A stretch of 64,000 bases of DNA, taken from the NCBI RefSeq assembly GCF_000196875.2, contig NC_014532.2, positions 2,480,001 to 2,544,000 on the forward strand. The letters are read 5' to 3'. Source of the DNA: Halomonas elongata DSM 2581 (lineage in GTDB: Bacteria > Pseudomonadota > Gammaproteobacteria > Pseudomonadales > Halomonadaceae). Made by a program: the position numbers and the translations under genes. The stretch's first letter is position 1, and every line of letters starts with the position of its first letter. Positions 52,276 through 63,325 of this stretch are shown in pieces. The notes under the pieces are model-generated. The model was not told the DNA's origin, made no database searches, and saw only the letters and a list, made by a program, of their open reading frames with translations.

Positions 52276-54258
52276 TTACGCCTGCATCTCCACACGTTGT
52301 TGGTGCTCGCGCTCGATGCGCTCCACTTCGGCGGCGGGGACGTAGTAGTCAACGTCTTCCCTGAAGATCCGCGCCATGAAGGTCGCGAACGTCGCGACGC
52401 CACCGACGATGACCAGCCACCAGATGTGCCACACCAGGGCGAAGCCGGCGATCGTCGCGAACAGCGCGATGATCGGCCCTTCCCAGGTATTCTTGGGCAT
52501 ATGGATGTCCTGGTACGGAGGCTTGGAGAGCGGCGCCTTGCCATCGTTGCGCTGCTTCTGGTCCCAGAAATCGTCGATGTCGTTCACCTCGGGCAGATGC
52601 GCGAAGTTATAGAACGGCGCCGGCGAAGAAGTGGACCACTCCAGGGTCCGGCCATCCCAGGGATCGCCCGTCACGTCCTGGTTCTTCTTGCGGTCACGGA
52701 TGCTGACGAGGAACTGGATCACAGTGCAGGCAATACCGCAGAGAATGATCACGGCACCCACCCAGGCGATGATCATCAACGGCTGCCAGTCACCGTTTTC
52801 ATAGGACTGCATGCGACGCACGGCACCGAAGAAGCTCAGCACGTACAGCGGCATGAAGGCCACGTAGAAACCGATGAGCCAGCACCAGAAGGAACGCTTG
52901 CCCCACTTTTCGTTCAGCGTGAAGCCGAAGGCCTTCGGGAACCAGAAGGTCAGGCCTGCCAGCATGCCGAACACCACGCCGCCGATGATGACGTTGTGGA
53001 AGTGAGCGATGACGAACAGGCTGTTGTGCAGCACGAAGTTGGCCGCCGGCAGGGCCAGCATCACGCCAGTCATGCCGCCCAGGGTGAAGGTGATGATGAA
53101 GCCCAGGGTCCACAGTACCGGCGAGGTGAACTCGATACGCCCGCGGTACATGGTGAACAGCCAGTTGAAGATCTTCACCCCGGTGGGGATGGCGATGATC
53201 ATCGTGGCAATGCCGAAGAAGGCATTGACGTTGGCACCCGCCCCCATGGTGAAGAAGTGGTGCAGCCAGACGATGAACGACAGGAAGGTGATCGCCACCG
53301 TGGCCCAGACCATGGTGCCGTAACCGAACAGACGCTTGCGCGCGAAGGTCGCGATGACCTCGGAGAAGACCCCGAATGCCGGCAGGATGAGGATGTAAAC
53401 CTCAGGATGGCCCCAGGCCCAGATGAGGTTGACGTACATCATCATGTTGCCGCCGAAATCGTTCGTGAAGAAGTGCATCCCCAGGTAACGATCGAGCGTC
53501 AGCAGCGCGATGGTCGCGGTCAGAATCGGGAAGGAAGCGATGATCAGGATGTTCGCGCACAGCGACGTCCAGGTGAAGATCGGCATGCGGAAGAGCGTCA
53601 TGCCCTTGGTGCGCATCTTCAGGATGGTGACGAAGAAGTTGATACCGGTCAGGGTCGTGCCGATACCCGATATCTGCAACGCCCATATCCAGTAATCCAC
53701 CCCGACACCGGGACTGTATTCTTTCCCCGATAATGGCGCATAGGCCAACCAGCCGGTCTGGGCGAACTCACCCACGAACAGCGAAATGTTGACCAGAACC
53801 ACGCCGGCAGCAAACAGCCAGAAGCTCAGGTTGTTCATGAACGGGAAGGCCACGTCCCGGGCACCGATCTGCAACGGCACCACCAGGTTCATCAAGCCGA
53901 TGACCATGGGCATGGCAACGAAGAAGATCATGATCACACCGTGCGCGGTGAAGATCTGATCATAGTGGTGGGGCGGCAGGAAGCCCTCGGCACCGGCTGA
54001 CGCCATGGCCAGCTGGCTGCGCATCATGATCGCGTCGGCGAAGCCACGAATCAGCATCACCAGGGCCACGAGGAAATACATGATGCCGAGTTTCTTGTGG
54101 TCGATCGACGTCAACCACTCATGCCAAAGGTAGCCCCACTTCTTGAAGTAGGTGATGGCGCCCACAATCGCGAGTCCACCCAGCACGATGGCCGCAACGG
54201 TCACCATGATGATGGGCTCGTGGAAAGGAATCGCCTCAAGGCTCAGTTTTCCTAACAT
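52276..54258 (-). CDS. cyoB: cytochrome bo3 ubiquinol oxidase subunit I
   Basis: This is the catalytic subunit that reduces oxygen at the heme o3-CuB centre and pumps protons. It has 660 residues (E. coli CyoB 663). The heme b/o3 and CuB histidines lie in [43 protein letters not shown] and [11 protein letters not shown]. The proton-channel motif and [14 protein letters not shown] regions are present. The start [15 protein letters not shown] has a GGAG ribosome site. It is the second gene of the cyo operon, 3 nt after cyoA. Confidence 0.97.
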   Translation of the reverse strand: MLGKLSLEAIPFHEPIIMVTVAAIVLGGLAIVGAITYFKKWGYLWHEWLTSIDHKKLGIMYFLVALVMLIRGFADAIMMRSQLAMASAGAEGFLPPHHYDQIFTAHGVIMIFFVAMPMVIGLMNLVVPLQIGARDVAFPFMNNLSFWLFAAGVVLVNISLFVGEFAQTGWLAYAPLSGKEYSPGVGVDYWIWALQISGIGTTLTGINFFVTILKMRTKGMTLFRMPIFTWTSLCANILIIASFPILTATIALLTLDRYLGMHFFTNDFGGNMMMYVNLIWAWGHPEVYILILPAFGVFSEVIATFARKRLFGYGTMVWATVAITFLSFIVWLHHFFTMGAGANVNAFFGIATMIIAIPTGVKIFNWLFTMYRGRIEFTSPVLWTLGFIITFTLGGMTGVMLALPAANFVLHNSLFVIAHFHNVIIGGVVFGMLAGLTFWFPKAFGFTLNEKWGKRSFWCWLIGFYVAFMPLYVLSFFGAVRRMQSYENGDWQPLMIIAWVGAVIILCGIACTVIQFLVSIRDRKKNQDVTGDPWDGRTLEWSTSSPAPFYNFAHLPEVNDIDDFWDQKQRNDGKAPLSKPPYQDIHMPKNTWEGPIIALFATIAGFALVWHIWWLVIVGGVATFATFMARIFREDVDYYVPAAEVERIEREHQQRVEMQA

Positions 54259-54261
54259 AAT

Positions 54262-55257
54262 TTACTCCGCTGCCTCCGCACTCATGGACTCGCCGTGAGA
54301 CTCGGAATCGCTGTGAGACTCGGACTCGCTACCATGGCCACCGCCATGACTGCCATGGCCGTCACCGGTGACCGCTGCCATATGCTCGGCATGGTTGCCG
54401 CCGGCATGGAAGCTCTGAAGGATCTTCTCGTAGAGAGAGGGAGAAACTTCGGAGAAATACTGGATCTCGTTGTCCCGGCTGGGCGCAGCGAGGTCATAGT
54501 ACTCCTCGGGGAAGTTCAGTGAATCGGACGATTCACGCACCTTCTCCACCCAGGACTCGAAGTCTTCCTGGGTTCCCACGTGGGCCTTGAAGGTCATCTC
54601 CGAGAAACCCGCACCACTGTAGTTGGTGGAACGGCCGTCATAGACGCCCGGCTCGTCGGCGACCAGATGCACGTCGTTGTCCATTCCCGCCATGGCATAG
54701 ATCTGGCTACCCAGGCGCGGGATGAAGAAGGCATTCATCACCGAACCGGACGAGACCCGGAAACGTACCGGCGTGTCCTCGGGGAAGGCCAGTTCGTTGA
54801 CGGTGGCGATGCCCTGCTCGGGATAGATGAACAACCACTTCCAGTCCAGCGAGACGGCCTGGATTTCCATCGGCTCCTGCTGGTTTTCGGCAGGTTCGAT
54901 GGTCTTGTGCGGGTCAAGGCTGTGCGAGGTGTACCAGGTCAAAACGGCCAGGAAGGCGATGATGACCATGGGAATGAACCAGACTACGGCCTCGATCTTG
55001 TTCGAGTGGGCCCAGTCGGGCGCGTAGGTGGCATCCCGATTGCTGCGGCGATAACGCCAGGCGAACAGTAGCGTCATCACGATGACCGGAACGACGACGA
55101 TCTGCATCAGGCCAAAGGCAGTCAGGATGAGGGTGCGTTGCTCCTCCCCTATCTGTCCCTTGGGATCCAGCAGCGCCGAACTGCAGCCCGCCAACAGCAG
55201 TGGCAGCGATAGCAGCAGCAGGACGCCGAGCATGCGCAGGGTGGGGTTTCTTCTCAT
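54262..55257 (-). CDS. cyoA: cytochrome bo3 ubiquinol oxidase subunit II (lipoprotein)
   Basis: This 331-residue subunit II has a lipoprotein signal (LLAGC, Cys25), two membrane helices and a cupredoxin-like periplasmic domain that lacks the CuA ligands, as expected of a quinol oxidase. The block SLDWKWLFIYPEQGIATVNELAFPE and the GSQIYAMAGMDNDVHL stretch match CyoA. The last about 45 residues are a low-complexity His/Ser/Gly/Glu tail (HGSHGGGHGSESESHSDSESH). It is the first gene of cyoABCDE. The 283-nt gap upstream should hold the promoter, but I cannot identify it. Confidence 0.96.
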   Translation of the reverse strand: MRRNPTLRMLGVLLLLSLPLLLAGCSSALLDPKGQIGEEQRTLILTAFGLMQIVVVPVIVMTLLFAWRYRRSNRDATYAPDWAHSNKIEAVVWFIPMVIIAFLAVLTWYTSHSLDPHKTIEPAENQQEPMEIQAVSLDWKWLFIYPEQGIATVNELAFPEDTPVRFRVSSGSVMNAFFIPRLGSQIYAMAGMDNDVHLVADEPGVYDGRSTNYSGAGFSEMTFKAHVGTQEDFESWVEKVRESSDSLNFPEEYYDLAAPSRDNEIQYFSEVSPSLYEKILQSFHAGGNHAEHMAAVTGDGHGSHGGGHGSESESHSDSESHGESMSAEAAE

Positions 55258-55540
55258 GTTTCAACCTCGTCAGGGCTTGGCGGCGAACGCATCTCCGCTC
55301 GAGTTCAACGGGCGATGCACGCGCCGAAGCGCTCTCCGGCGGGGGTCGCTGGCGAGGCTCTGACGGGGAGCAGCCCACGACCGTCGTGGAGAGTGCTTCG
55401 GACACAATCACGGCACGGCAGCCCGCGGCGACGACTCGCTGCGACATCGCCGGGCGGGAGGCCCCGGCCGTGAGGCCAGTATTCTGAGGGCCCGAAGGGA
55501 GAATGGGAAGGGGCGATTTGCCGCAGGTTGTCGCACCCGG

Positions 55541-56263
55541 TCACACTTCCATGCTTTCCTGCTCGGTGATGACCTCGTCGATTTCATCGAGCCCAGCGAA
55601 TCGCGCGGGCCTGACCAGCCCGTGCTTGCTGGGATCGACCACCAGCACCCGGTGCTCGGCCGAGGCAATGGCAGCCCGCTTGGGCGCCACCTCATGGAAG
55701 TGAAAGCAACTCAAGCCTTTCTTGTCATGCACGCCCGCCGCCGAGATGAACGCCTTGTTGATCCCCAGGCGAGCGATGGTCGCCGCCATGTCATCGCCCT
55801 CGAAGGAACGCGAGGAATCCTGATAGAGCCCACCGAGCAGCCACAACCGAACCCCCGGCCGGGTACTGACGGCATCGGCCACGTTCAAGGCATAGGTCAC
55901 CACCGTCAGCGACAGATCGGACGGCAGGCCGGCCGCCATCGGCATCAGGGTGGTGCCGCAATCGATGAACAGGGTATCGCCCTCTTCCAGGGTCGCCATG
56001 GCCCGTTCGCAGAGCCGTCGCTTGATCTCGGCGTGACGGTCGCGCTGCACGGCCAGGTCATAGGCCGGCGCATGGCGTGGATCATCGGCGCGCATCAACA
56101 GGCCGCCGACCAGCACCAGGGCGCCGTCGGATGCGGCCAGATCACGACGAATGGTCATCTCCGAAACATCGCAAAGCGCCGCCGCCTCCGCCAGGCGCAG
56201 GCTCCCGCCCTGTGCCAGCGAAGCCTCCAGGCGCCTCAGTCGTGTCGTGCTGCGTTCATTCAC
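55541..56263 (-). CDS. DeoR-family transcriptional regulator
   Basis: This 240-residue regulator has a winged helix-turn-helix (AEAAALCDVSEMTIRRDL, residues 25-42) and a DeoR sensor domain (GDTLFIDCGTTLMPMAAGLPSDLSLTVVTYALNVADAV) that binds phosphorylated sugars. It is the likely repressor of the divergent nucleoside genes, responding to deoxyribose phosphate or ribose phosphate. The start is GTG with an AGAGGTGG ribosome site. Two overlapping DeoR-like palindromes and a CRP-like site lie in the upstream gap. Confidence 0.9.
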   Translation of the reverse strand: MNERSTTRLRRLEASLAQGGSLRLAEAAALCDVSEMTIRRDLAASDGALVLVGGLLMRADDPRHAPAYDLAVQRDRHAEIKRRLCERAMATLEEGDTLFIDCGTTLMPMAAGLPSDLSLTVVTYALNVADAVSTRPGVRLWLLGGLYQDSSRSFEGDDMAATIARLGINKAFISAAGVHDKKGLSCFHFHEVAPKRAAIASAEHRVLVVDPSKHGLVRPARFAGLDEIDEVITEQESMEV

Positions 56264-56318
56264 TCGTCCACCTCTACGCCGTTTACGCGTCGTTGGTCGC
56301 CAAGGTTGCGGTCCTCGA

Positions 56319-56356
56319 TGTGATTAAAATAACATTTGCATGTTACTCGAATAACA
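56319..56356. promoter_or_regulatory. candidate CRP site and two overlapping DeoR-type operators
   Basis: TGTGA-TTAAAA-TAACA (56319-56334) resembles a CRP/Vfr site. TAACATTTGCATGTTA (56330-56345) and TGTTACTCGAATAACA (56341-56356) are inverted repeats with the TGTTA/TAACA arms of the E. coli DeoR box. A minus-strand promoter, TTGTTA-N17-TGTTAT, overlaps them. The arrangement fits repression of both deoR and the divergent channel gene plus activation by cAMP-CRP. Confidence 0.55.
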
Positions 56357-56481
56357 ATCTCGACGCCCATGATCCACATCTCATCCGGCCGCCCCGGATC
56401 CATGCATCGACGTCAGTGATGGTCCGCCCTTTCTATCTACCCGACACATCACACGACAACAATTCCAAAGGAAGCCGACTT

Positions 56482-57315
56482 ATGCCGACCTTCACCTCTT
56501 CCCAGCGCCTCGCTTCCCTGAGTGGCCTGCTGTTAGCCGCCGCGACACTGCCTGCCAGTGCCTCCAGCGATGATGCCGCATCGGCGCTCACGCCGCAGTG
56601 GTCCTTCGCCAACGTCTCCGTCAACTACCTGGATTGGTCCGACGGCACGCAACAGCGCACCGCGAACAACGCCGCCAAGGGCGACTTCTTCTATCTGGAG
56701 CTCGAGGGCGGCCTCGGCTTCGACTGGGGAGAATTCTACGGCTTCTACGATTTCGAGAATCCCCAGAACGACACCCTCGAGGACGACACCCGCGACAACC
56801 GCCGCAGCGCCGCCAAGGTCACCTCGCATATCTACCTCGGCGACACGCCCTTCTCGCTGTATCTCCATGTCTACGATTTCCGCGATTACGGATTCGACAG
56901 CGAGGAGCAGGACCGTATCGCGGGCTTCGGCTACCGCCATACCTTCGGCAACGGCCTGTGGATCAAGCCCTTCCTCGGCAAGGCCTGGGTCGACAGCGAC
57001 GCGAATGCCTACAGCGGCGAAAACGGCTATATGCTCGGCTGGGTCCTGGGTTACGATTTCCAGGCCTTCGGCGAGAACTTCAGCCTGAGCAACTGGCACG
57101 AGCAGACTTTCGACCGGGATGACGACTATCTGCGGCAGAATTACGTCAATGGCCCGGCCGGCAGCACCGGCACCAATGGTGCCGTGGCCTTGTGGTGGCA
57201 CCCGATCGACGAGATCACCACCGGCGTTCAGTATCGCTACTCCAACAACAAGTTGGGCACCGCCGATCATTACCAGAACGCGATGATCTACACCCTGAAA
57301 TACAACTTCCTGTAA
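56482..57315 (+). CDS. Tsx-like nucleoside-specific outer-membrane channel
   Basis: This 277-residue outer-membrane protein has a Sec signal (ASLSGLLLAAATLPASASS). The mature protein is aromatic- and beta-rich (WSFANVSVNYLDWSDG, FFYLELEGGLGFDWGEFYGFYDF, RIAGFGYRHTFGNGLWIKPF), matching the nucleoside-specific channel family (Tsx/OmpK). It ends in YTLKYNFL with a terminal leucine, near the Phe-type end of outer-membrane barrels. AAAGGAAG precedes the ATG. It lies directly before nupC and shares a control gap with the DeoR gene. Confidence 0.88.
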   Translation: MPTFTSSQRLASLSGLLLAAATLPASASSDDAASALTPQWSFANVSVNYLDWSDGTQQRTANNAAKGDFFYLELEGGLGFDWGEFYGFYDFENPQNDTLEDDTRDNRRSAAKVTSHIYLGDTPFSLYLHVYDFRDYGFDSEEQDRIAGFGYRHTFGNGLWIKPFLGKAWVDSDANAYSGENGYMLGWVLGYDFQAFGENFSLSNWHEQTFDRDDDYLRQNYVNGPAGSTGTNGAVALWWHPIDEITTGVQYRYSNNKLGTADHYQNAMIYTLKYNFL

Positions 57316-57433
57316 GGAAAACGCCGAATGAACCGCCGAGCGTCGTCAACGCAAGACGCCGGCATTCAAGCCGTGCTTCCCAACTCAGGCTGGACATGAG
57401 CGCCCCCATGCCAACGACCACAAGGACATTCCC

Positions 57434-58699
57434 ATGACCTTGATCATGAGTCTCGTCGGGATGGCGACCCTGATCGCCATCGCCCTGCTGTTCTCCACCA
57501 ATCGTCGCGCGATTCGCCTGCGCACCGTGATCGGTGCCTTCGCCATCCAGGCCAGCCTGGGGGCCTTCGTGCTCTACGTGCCCTTTGGCCAGGCAGTGCT
57601 CGCCACCGTCTCCGAAGCCGTCAGCCAGGTGGTGCAATACGCCAACGACGGCATCGACTTCCTGTTCGGCGGCCTTGCCAACGTCGAGGAAACCGGCTTC
57701 GTCTTCGCCATCAAGGTGTTGCCGGTGATCATCTTCTTCTCCTCGCTGACCGCCGTGCTCTATTACCTGGGCATCATGCAGTGGATCATTCGCCTGCTCG
57801 GCGGTGCCCTGCAGAAGGCACTGGGCACCTCGCGCACCGAATCCCTCTCGGCCACCGCCAACATCTTCGTCGGCCAGACCGAGGCCCCGCTGGTCGTGCG
57901 TCCCTTCATCAACCGCATGACCCAGTCGCAACTGTTCGCGGTGATGTGCGGCGGCCTGGCCTCCGTGGCCGGTTCAGTCCTGGCCGGCTACGCCGCCCTG
58001 GGCATTCCCATGGAATACCTGGTGGCCGCCTCCTTCATGGCCGCACCCGGCGGGCTGCTGTTTGCCAAGCTGATCATGCCCGAGACCGAGACGCCCGACG
58101 ACAGCGTCTCGGCGGCCGAGGAACGCATCGAGGAAGAGGACCATCCCTCCAATGTGCTCGATGCCGCCGCGGCCGGCGCCTCCTCCGGCCTGCGACTGGC
58201 GGCCAATGTCGGCGCCATGCTGCTCGCCTTCATCGGCCTGATCGCACTGATCAACGGCATTCTCGGCGGCGTCGGCGGCTGGTTCGGCATGGAAACGCTC
58301 AGCCTGGAGCAGATCCTCGGCTGGCTGTTCGCCCCCCTGGCCTTCCTGCTCGGCATTCCCTGGTCCGAGGCCACGCTGGCCGGCTCCTTCATCGGCCAGA
58401 AGCTCGTCGTCAACGAATTCGTGGCCTACATCAATCTCGCGCCCTATATCAGTGGCGAGGAAGTCGTCGCCGCCACCGGCGAAGCCATGACGACCCACAC
58501 CAAGGCGGTGCTGTCATTCGCCCTGTGCGGTTTCGCCAACCTCTCGTCCATCGCCATCCTGCTGGGTGGACTGGGCAGCATCGCGCCCAGCCGGCGCCAC
58601 GACATCGCTCGCTTCGGCATTCGAGCCGTACTGGCGGGTACCCTCTCCAATCTGATGTCCGCTACACTCGCCGGCTTTTTCATCGCCCTGGGCGCTTGA
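57434..58699 (+). CDS. nupC: concentrative nucleoside transporter (NupC family)
   Basis: This 421-residue inner-membrane nucleoside/cation symporter of the CNT family has the signature [22 protein letters not shown] region ([34 protein letters not shown]), the conserved [12 protein letters not shown] motif and [20 protein letters not shown]. It should import nucleosides that enter through the Tsx-like channel. The ribosome site is AAGGA. It lies 118 nt after the channel gene and 118 nt before deoC on the same strand. Confidence 0.93.
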   Translation: MTLIMSLVGMATLIAIALLFSTNRRAIRLRTVIGAFAIQASLGAFVLYVPFGQAVLATVSEAVSQVVQYANDGIDFLFGGLANVEETGFVFAIKVLPVIIFFSSLTAVLYYLGIMQWIIRLLGGALQKALGTSRTESLSATANIFVGQTEAPLVVRPFINRMTQSQLFAVMCGGLASVAGSVLAGYAALGIPMEYLVAASFMAAPGGLLFAKLIMPETETPDDSVSAAEERIEEEDHPSNVLDAAAAGASSGLRLAANVGAMLLAFIGLIALINGILGGVGGWFGMETLSLEQILGWLFAPLAFLLGIPWSEATLAGSFIGQKLVVNEFVAYINLAPYISGEEVVAATGEAMTTHTKAVLSFALCGFANLSSIAILLGGLGSIAPSRRHDIARFGIRAVLAGTLSNLMSATLAGFFIALGA

Positions 58700-58817
58700 A
58701 CCATAATGGTAAAGGGGGCCACCGAGCCCCCTCGGGAAGCATTGCGTCAAGCGCCGCACGTCATCGATGTGCTCTCGCTTTCGCAGTGCCTCCGTCATAC
58801 ATCAAAGAGAGCACGCC

Positions 58818-59591
58818 ATGAACGACCTCACCCGGACCGCCCGTCAGGCGCTGGCCCTGATGGACCTCACCAGCCTGAACGATGACGACACCGACGAGCG
58901 CATCGAGGCGCTCTGCCAGCGTGCCAAGACGCCGGCCGGCCATCCGGCGGCGATCTGTATCTATCCGCGTTTCATCGTGCCCGCCCGGCGCGCCCTGACC
59001 GCCCATCGCCTGAACGACACCATCCACATCGCCACGGTGACCAACTTCCCTCACGGCGATGCCGATGTCATGCGTGCCGCTCGCGAGACCCGCGAGGCGG
59101 TTGCCTCGGGCGCCGATGAAGTCGATGTGGTCTTCCCCTACCGCGCGCTGATGGAAGGCGACGAGGAAACCGGCCGCGAACTGGTCGAGATGTGCAAGGC
59201 CGCGGCCGGCGGCAAGACCCTCAAGGTGATTCTGGAAACCGGCGAGCTCGGCGATCCGGCCTTGATTCGTCGCGCCTCGGAGCTGGCCGTCAGTGGCGGC
59301 GCCGACTTTCTCAAGACCTCCACCGGCAAGGTCGCCGTCAACGCCACCCTGGAAGCCGCCGAGATCATGCTCGAGGTGATCCGCGACAACGGCGGCGAGA
59401 TCGGCTTCAAGGCCGCCGGCGGCGTGCGCACCGTCGAGGATGCCCAGGCCTATCTCGAACTGGCCGAACGCCTGATGGGCGCCGACTGGATCACGCCCCA
59501 GCACTTCCGCTTCGGCGCCTCCGGCCTGCTCGACAACCTGCTCGAAACGCTCGGCATGATGGGAGGGGCCGATATAGAGGAGGACTACTGA
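58818..59591 (+). CDS. deoC: deoxyribose-phosphate aldolase
   Basis: This 257-residue Schiff-base aldolase cleaves 2-deoxyribose-5-phosphate to glyceraldehyde-3-phosphate and acetaldehyde. The catalytic lysine is in [18 protein letters not shown] and the second lysine in [22 protein letters not shown] is also conserved. [18 protein letters not shown] matches E. coli DeoC, and a start here fits an AGAGAG site. deoC, deoA, deoB and deoD follow in the same order as in E. coli. Confidence 0.95.
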   Translation: MNDLTRTARQALALMDLTSLNDDDTDERIEALCQRAKTPAGHPAAICIYPRFIVPARRALTAHRLNDTIHIATVTNFPHGDADVMRAARETREAVASGADEVDVVFPYRALMEGDEETGRELVEMCKAAAGGKTLKVILETGELGDPALIRRASELAVSGGADFLKTSTGKVAVNATLEAAEIMLEVIRDNGGEIGFKAAGGVRTVEDAQAYLELAERLMGADWITPQHFRFGASGLLDNLLETLGMMGGADIEEDY

Positions 59592-60916
59592 TGCTGCCCC
59601 AGGAAGCCATCCGCGCCAAGCGCGATGGCCAGGCACTGGACGCGGCAGCCATCGGCGAGCTCGTCGCCGGCATTGCCGACGGCAGCCTCGGTGACGCCCA
59701 GATCGGGGCGCTGGCCATGGCCATTTTCCTCAACGGCATGAACGCCACCGAGACGGTGGCGTTGACCGAGGCGGTGCGCGACTCCGGCGACGTGCTCGAC
59801 TGGACGGCGCTCGACCTGCCCGGGCCGGTCATCGACAAGCACTCCACCGGCGGCGTGGGCGACGTCGTCTCGCTGATCCTCGGCCCCTGGGTCGCCGCCT
59901 GCGGCGGCCATGTGCCGATGATCTCGGGCCGGGGCCTCGGTCACACCGGCGGTACCCTGGACAAGCTGGAGTCGATCCCCGGCTATTCGGTCACTCCCGA
60001 CACTGCCACCTTCCGGCGACTGGTCGAGGACGTCGGCGTGGCCATCATCGGCCAGACCGCCGACCTCGCCCCCGCCGACAAGCGCCTCTATGCGATACGC
60101 GACGTCACCGCCACGGTGGAGTCGCTGCCGCTGATCGTCTCTTCCATTCTCGGCAAGAAGCTCGCCTGCGGGCTCGATGCCCTGGTGATGGACGTCAAGG
60201 TCGGCAGCGGCGCCTTCATGCCCACGCCAGAGGCCTCGCAGGAACTGGCCGAGACCATCGCCGAGGTCGCCAGTCGCGCCGGCACCCCCACCACCGCGCT
60301 GCTCACCGACATGAGCCAGCCCCTGGCGCCCTGCGCGGGCAATGCCCTGGAAGTGCATGAGGCGCTGGCCGTGCTCACCGGCAAGCGCCCGAACAGCCGC
60401 CTGCTCGAAGTGACCCGCGGCCTGGCGGTGGAAATGCTGCTGGCCGGCGGCCTGGCTCCCGACCGGGATGCCGCCCTGAAGCGGCTCGACGAACGGCTCG
60501 CCTCGGGCGAGGCCGCCGAGCGTTTCGGGCGCATGGTGGCCGGTCTCGGCGGCCCTGCCGACCTGCTCGACGCCCCGGATCGTCACCTGCCCGTCGCCCC
60601 GGTGGTGCGCCCGGTACTCGCGCCGCACGCCGGCCACCTGCGCGGCCTGGACACCCGGGCACTGGGCATGACGGTGGTCGAACTCGGTGGCGGCCGCCGC
60701 CAGCCGGGCGAAGCCATCGATCACGCGGTGGGCCTGGCCGATATCGCCGAACTCGGCAGCAAGCTCGACGCCGGCCAACCGCTCGCCACCCTGCATGCGC
60801 GCAGCCACGCCGAGGCCGACCAGGCCGAGCGTCAACTGCTCGATGCCATCGAGATCGGCGAGGCCCGCCCATCTCCCACCCTGATTCGCGACATCATTCG
60901 CCGGGAGGCTCCATGA
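59591..60916 (+). CDS. deoA: thymidine phosphorylase
   Basis: This 441-residue enzyme phosphorolyses thymidine to thymine and deoxyribose-1-phosphate. The signature [20 protein letters not shown] is exact, with the phosphate-binding KHSTGGVGD and GSGAFM blocks. Length matches E. coli DeoA (440). Its ATG overlaps the deoC stop by one base (TGATG), so expression is coupled. Confidence 0.96.
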   Translation: MLPQEAIRAKRDGQALDAAAIGELVAGIADGSLGDAQIGALAMAIFLNGMNATETVALTEAVRDSGDVLDWTALDLPGPVIDKHSTGGVGDVVSLILGPWVAACGGHVPMISGRGLGHTGGTLDKLESIPGYSVTPDTATFRRLVEDVGVAIIGQTADLAPADKRLYAIRDVTATVESLPLIVSSILGKKLACGLDALVMDVKVGSGAFMPTPEASQELAETIAEVASRAGTPTTALLTDMSQPLAPCAGNALEVHEALAVLTGKRPNSRLLEVTRGLAVEMLLAGGLAPDRDAALKRLDERLASGEAAERFGRMVAGLGGPADLLDAPDRHLPVAPVVRPVLAPHAGHLRGLDTRALGMTVVELGGGRRQPGEAIDHAVGLADIAELGSKLDAGQPLATLHARSHAEADQAERQLLDAIEIGEARPSPTLIRDIIRREAP

Positions 60917-62124
60917 CACGTGCCATCGTGCTCGTCCTCGACTCCTTCGGCATCGGTGCTGCCCCCGACGCCGAGAACTTCGGCGATGCCGGCGCCGACA
61001 CCCTCGGCCATATCGCCGAGGCCTGCGCGGCGTCCGCCGAACGCGGCCCCTTGCAGTTGCCCAACCTCGGCCGGCTTGGCCTCTTTCACGCGCACCGCGA
61101 AAGCACCGGTGCCTGGGCCGAAGGGATCGTGCCACCCGAGTCGACCAGCGGCACCTACGGCCACGCCCGGGAAATTTCCTCCGGCAAGGACACTCCGTCC
61201 GGCCACTGGGAGATCGCCGGGGTACCGGTACGCTTCGACTGGGGCTACTTCAGCGAACCGCAGAACAGCTTCCCCGCCGAGTTGCTGGAAGCCCTGATCC
61301 GCGAGGCCGAACTTCCCGGCGTACTGGGCAACTGCCACGCCTCGGGCACCGAGATCATCGCCCGGCTGGGCGAGGAGCACATGCAGAGCGGCAAGCCCAT
61401 CGTCTACACCTCGGCCGACTCGGTCTTCCAGATCGCCGCCCACGAGGACACCTTCGGCCTCGAACGGCTCTACCGCCTCTGCGAGACGGCTCGCCGGTTG
61501 CTCGAGCCCTATAACATCGGCCGGGTCATCGCCCGCCCCTTCAACGGCGACGCCGCCGCGACCTTCCAGCGCACCGCCAACCGCCGCGACTACAGCGTCG
61601 AGCCACCCTCGCCCACCGTGCTGCAACGCCTCTGCGAGGCCGGCGGCCAGGTGACCGCCATCGGCAAGATCGCCGATATCTACGCCCACTGCGGCATCTC
61701 GCGCAGCGTCAAGGCCAGCGGCCACGACGCCCTGTTCGACGCCACCCTGGACGCCATGGCCGCCGACGGCGATCGCACCCTGATCATGACCAACTTCGTC
61801 GATTTCGACATGGTCTACGGCCACCGGCGCGATGTGGCCGGCTACGCCGCCGCCCTCGAGGCCTTCGATGCCCGGCTGCCCGAGTTGCTCGAGCGCCTCG
61901 ATGACGACGATCTGTTGATCATCACCGCCGACCACGGCTGCGACCCCACCTGGCACGGTACCGATCACACCCGGGAGCACATCCCCATCCTCGCCCTCGG
62001 CGCCGGACTCGCTCCCGGCTCGCTCGGCGCGCGTGACAGCTTCGCCGACATCGGCCAGAGCCTGGCTTATCATTTCGATCTGCCGCCCATGGATGACGGC
62101 ACATCCTTCCTACAGGAGGCATAA
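60913..62124 (+). CDS. deoB: phosphopentomutase
   Basis: This 403-residue alkaline-phosphatase-superfamily enzyme converts deoxyribose-1-phosphate or ribose-1-phosphate to the 5-phosphate. Metal ligands are visible in [30 protein letters not shown] and [20 protein letters not shown]. Its start overlaps deoA by four bases (ATGA), with a GGGAGG ribosome site. It is the third gene of the deo operon. Confidence 0.96.
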   Translation: MTRAIVLVLDSFGIGAAPDAENFGDAGADTLGHIAEACAASAERGPLQLPNLGRLGLFHAHRESTGAWAEGIVPPESTSGTYGHAREISSGKDTPSGHWEIAGVPVRFDWGYFSEPQNSFPAELLEALIREAELPGVLGNCHASGTEIIARLGEEHMQSGKPIVYTSADSVFQIAAHEDTFGLERLYRLCETARRLLEPYNIGRVIARPFNGDAAATFQRTANRRDYSVEPPSPTVLQRLCEAGGQVTAIGKIADIYAHCGISRSVKASGHDALFDATLDAMAADGDRTLIMTNFVDFDMVYGHRRDVAGYAAALEAFDARLPELLERLDDDDLLIITADHGCDPTWHGTDHTREHIPILALGAGLAPGSLGARDSFADIGQSLAYHFDLPPMDDGTSFLQEA

Positions 62125-62127
62125 ACG

Positions 62128-62856
62128 ATGGCCACCCCCCACATCAAGGCCGAACGCGGCGACTTCGCCGACACCGTGCTGATGCCCGGTGATCCGCTGC
62201 GGGCCCGCTACATCGCCGAGACCTTCCTCGACGACGCCCGGCTCGTCAACGAGGTCCGCAACATGTACGGCTACACCGGCACCTACCGGGGTCGCGAGAT
62301 CTCGGTGATGGGCCACGGCATGGGCATCCCCTCGATCTCGATCTACGCCAAGGAACTGATCACCGAGTTCGACGTCAAGCGCCTGATCCGGGTCGGTTCC
62401 TGCGGCGCGGTGCGCGACGATGTGGCGGTACGCGACGTGGTGATCGGCATGGGCGCCAGTACCGATTCCGGCGTCAATCGCACCCGTTTCCTGGGCAACG
62501 ACCTCGGCGCCATCGCCGACTTCGAACTGACCCGACATGCCGTGGACGCCGCTCGCGAGCACGGCGTGCCCGTCAAGGTCGGCAACATCTTCTCCGCCGA
62601 TCTGTTCTACGACCCGCGCCCCGAGATGGTCGAGATGATGCGCCGCTACGGCATCGTCGGCGTGGAGATGGAAGCCGCCGGCCTGTACGGCGTGGCCGCC
62701 GAGTTCGGCGCCCGGGCCGCCACCATCTGCACGGTCTCGGACCACATCGTCAAGGGCGACTCGCTATCCAGCGACGAGCGCGCCACCACCTTCGACGACA
62801 TGATGCGCATCGCCCTGGACAGCGTGCTGCGCGACGACGCCGGAGGTGACGCATGA
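62128..62856 (+). CDS. deoD: purine nucleoside phosphorylase
   Basis: This 242-residue hexameric-type enzyme cleaves purine (deoxy)nucleosides to bases and (deoxy)ribose-1-phosphate. The start [23 protein letters not shown] is typical of DeoD, as are [26 protein letters not shown] and [29 protein letters not shown] (catalytic Asp). The ribosome site is ACAGGAGGC. It lies 3 nt after deoB. Confidence 0.96.
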   Translation: MATPHIKAERGDFADTVLMPGDPLRARYIAETFLDDARLVNEVRNMYGYTGTYRGREISVMGHGMGIPSISIYAKELITEFDVKRLIRVGSCGAVRDDVAVRDVVIGMGASTDSGVNRTRFLGNDLGAIADFELTRHAVDAAREHGVPVKVGNIFSADLFYDPRPEMVEMMRRYGIVGVEMEAAGLYGVAAEFGARAATICTVSDHIVKGDSLSSDERATTFDDMMRIALDSVLRDDAGGDA

Positions 62857-63263
62857 GCGATGACGTGGCCGCCGATATCGTCGGCGAACTGGTTGCGGTG
62901 CGTGATCGCGCCTACGCGCCCTACTCCCGACACCCCGTCGGGGCCCTGGTGATCAGCGAAAGCGGCACCCGCTACAGCGGTGCCAACATCGAGGTCGCCC
63001 ATTACAAGGGGCTGTGCGCCGAGGCCTCGGCCATCGCCGCCATGGCCAGCGCCGGCGAACGCCGCCTGAGCGAGGTCTACGTGATCGGCCCGGGCCAGCA
63101 CCTGTGCACGCCCTGCGGCGACTGTCGCCAGCGCATCCGCGAGTTCGCCACCGACGAGACCCGCATTCTGGTGGTCGACGCCGACGGCGCCCTGCTCAGG
63201 CGCTACACCATGAACGAGTTGCTGCCGGACGCCTTCGGGCCCGATAATCTGGACCTGGATTGA
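62853..63263 (+). CDS. cdd: cytidine deaminase (tetrameric type)
   Basis: This 136-residue zinc enzyme deaminates cytidine and deoxycytidine to uridine and deoxyuridine. The zinc and proton-shuttle residues are Cys55 and Glu57 in LCAEASAI and Cys88 and Cys91 in PCGDCRQRI. Its length fits the small homotetrameric class rather than the 294-residue E. coli form. It overlaps deoD by four bases, with a GGAGGTGA ribosome site, and extends the nucleoside operon. Confidence 0.93.
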   Translation: MSDDVAADIVGELVAVRDRAYAPYSRHPVGALVISESGTRYSGANIEVAHYKGLCAEASAIAAMASAGERRLSEVYVIGPGQHLCTPCGDCRQRIREFATDETRILVVDADGALLRRYTMNELLPDAFGPDNLDLD

Positions 63264-63325
63264 GCGCATCCCGGCTGGCCTCGCCCGGCCGGGACTTTCT
63301 CTCACGACACTCGCGAACAGCCGCT

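Noticed and set aside
58713-58732. Terminator between nupC and deoC (AGGGGGC/GCCCCCT hairpin)
   Set aside because: The stem is seven pairs with no T run following. It is too weak to be listed as a terminator and might just be a chance inverted repeat.
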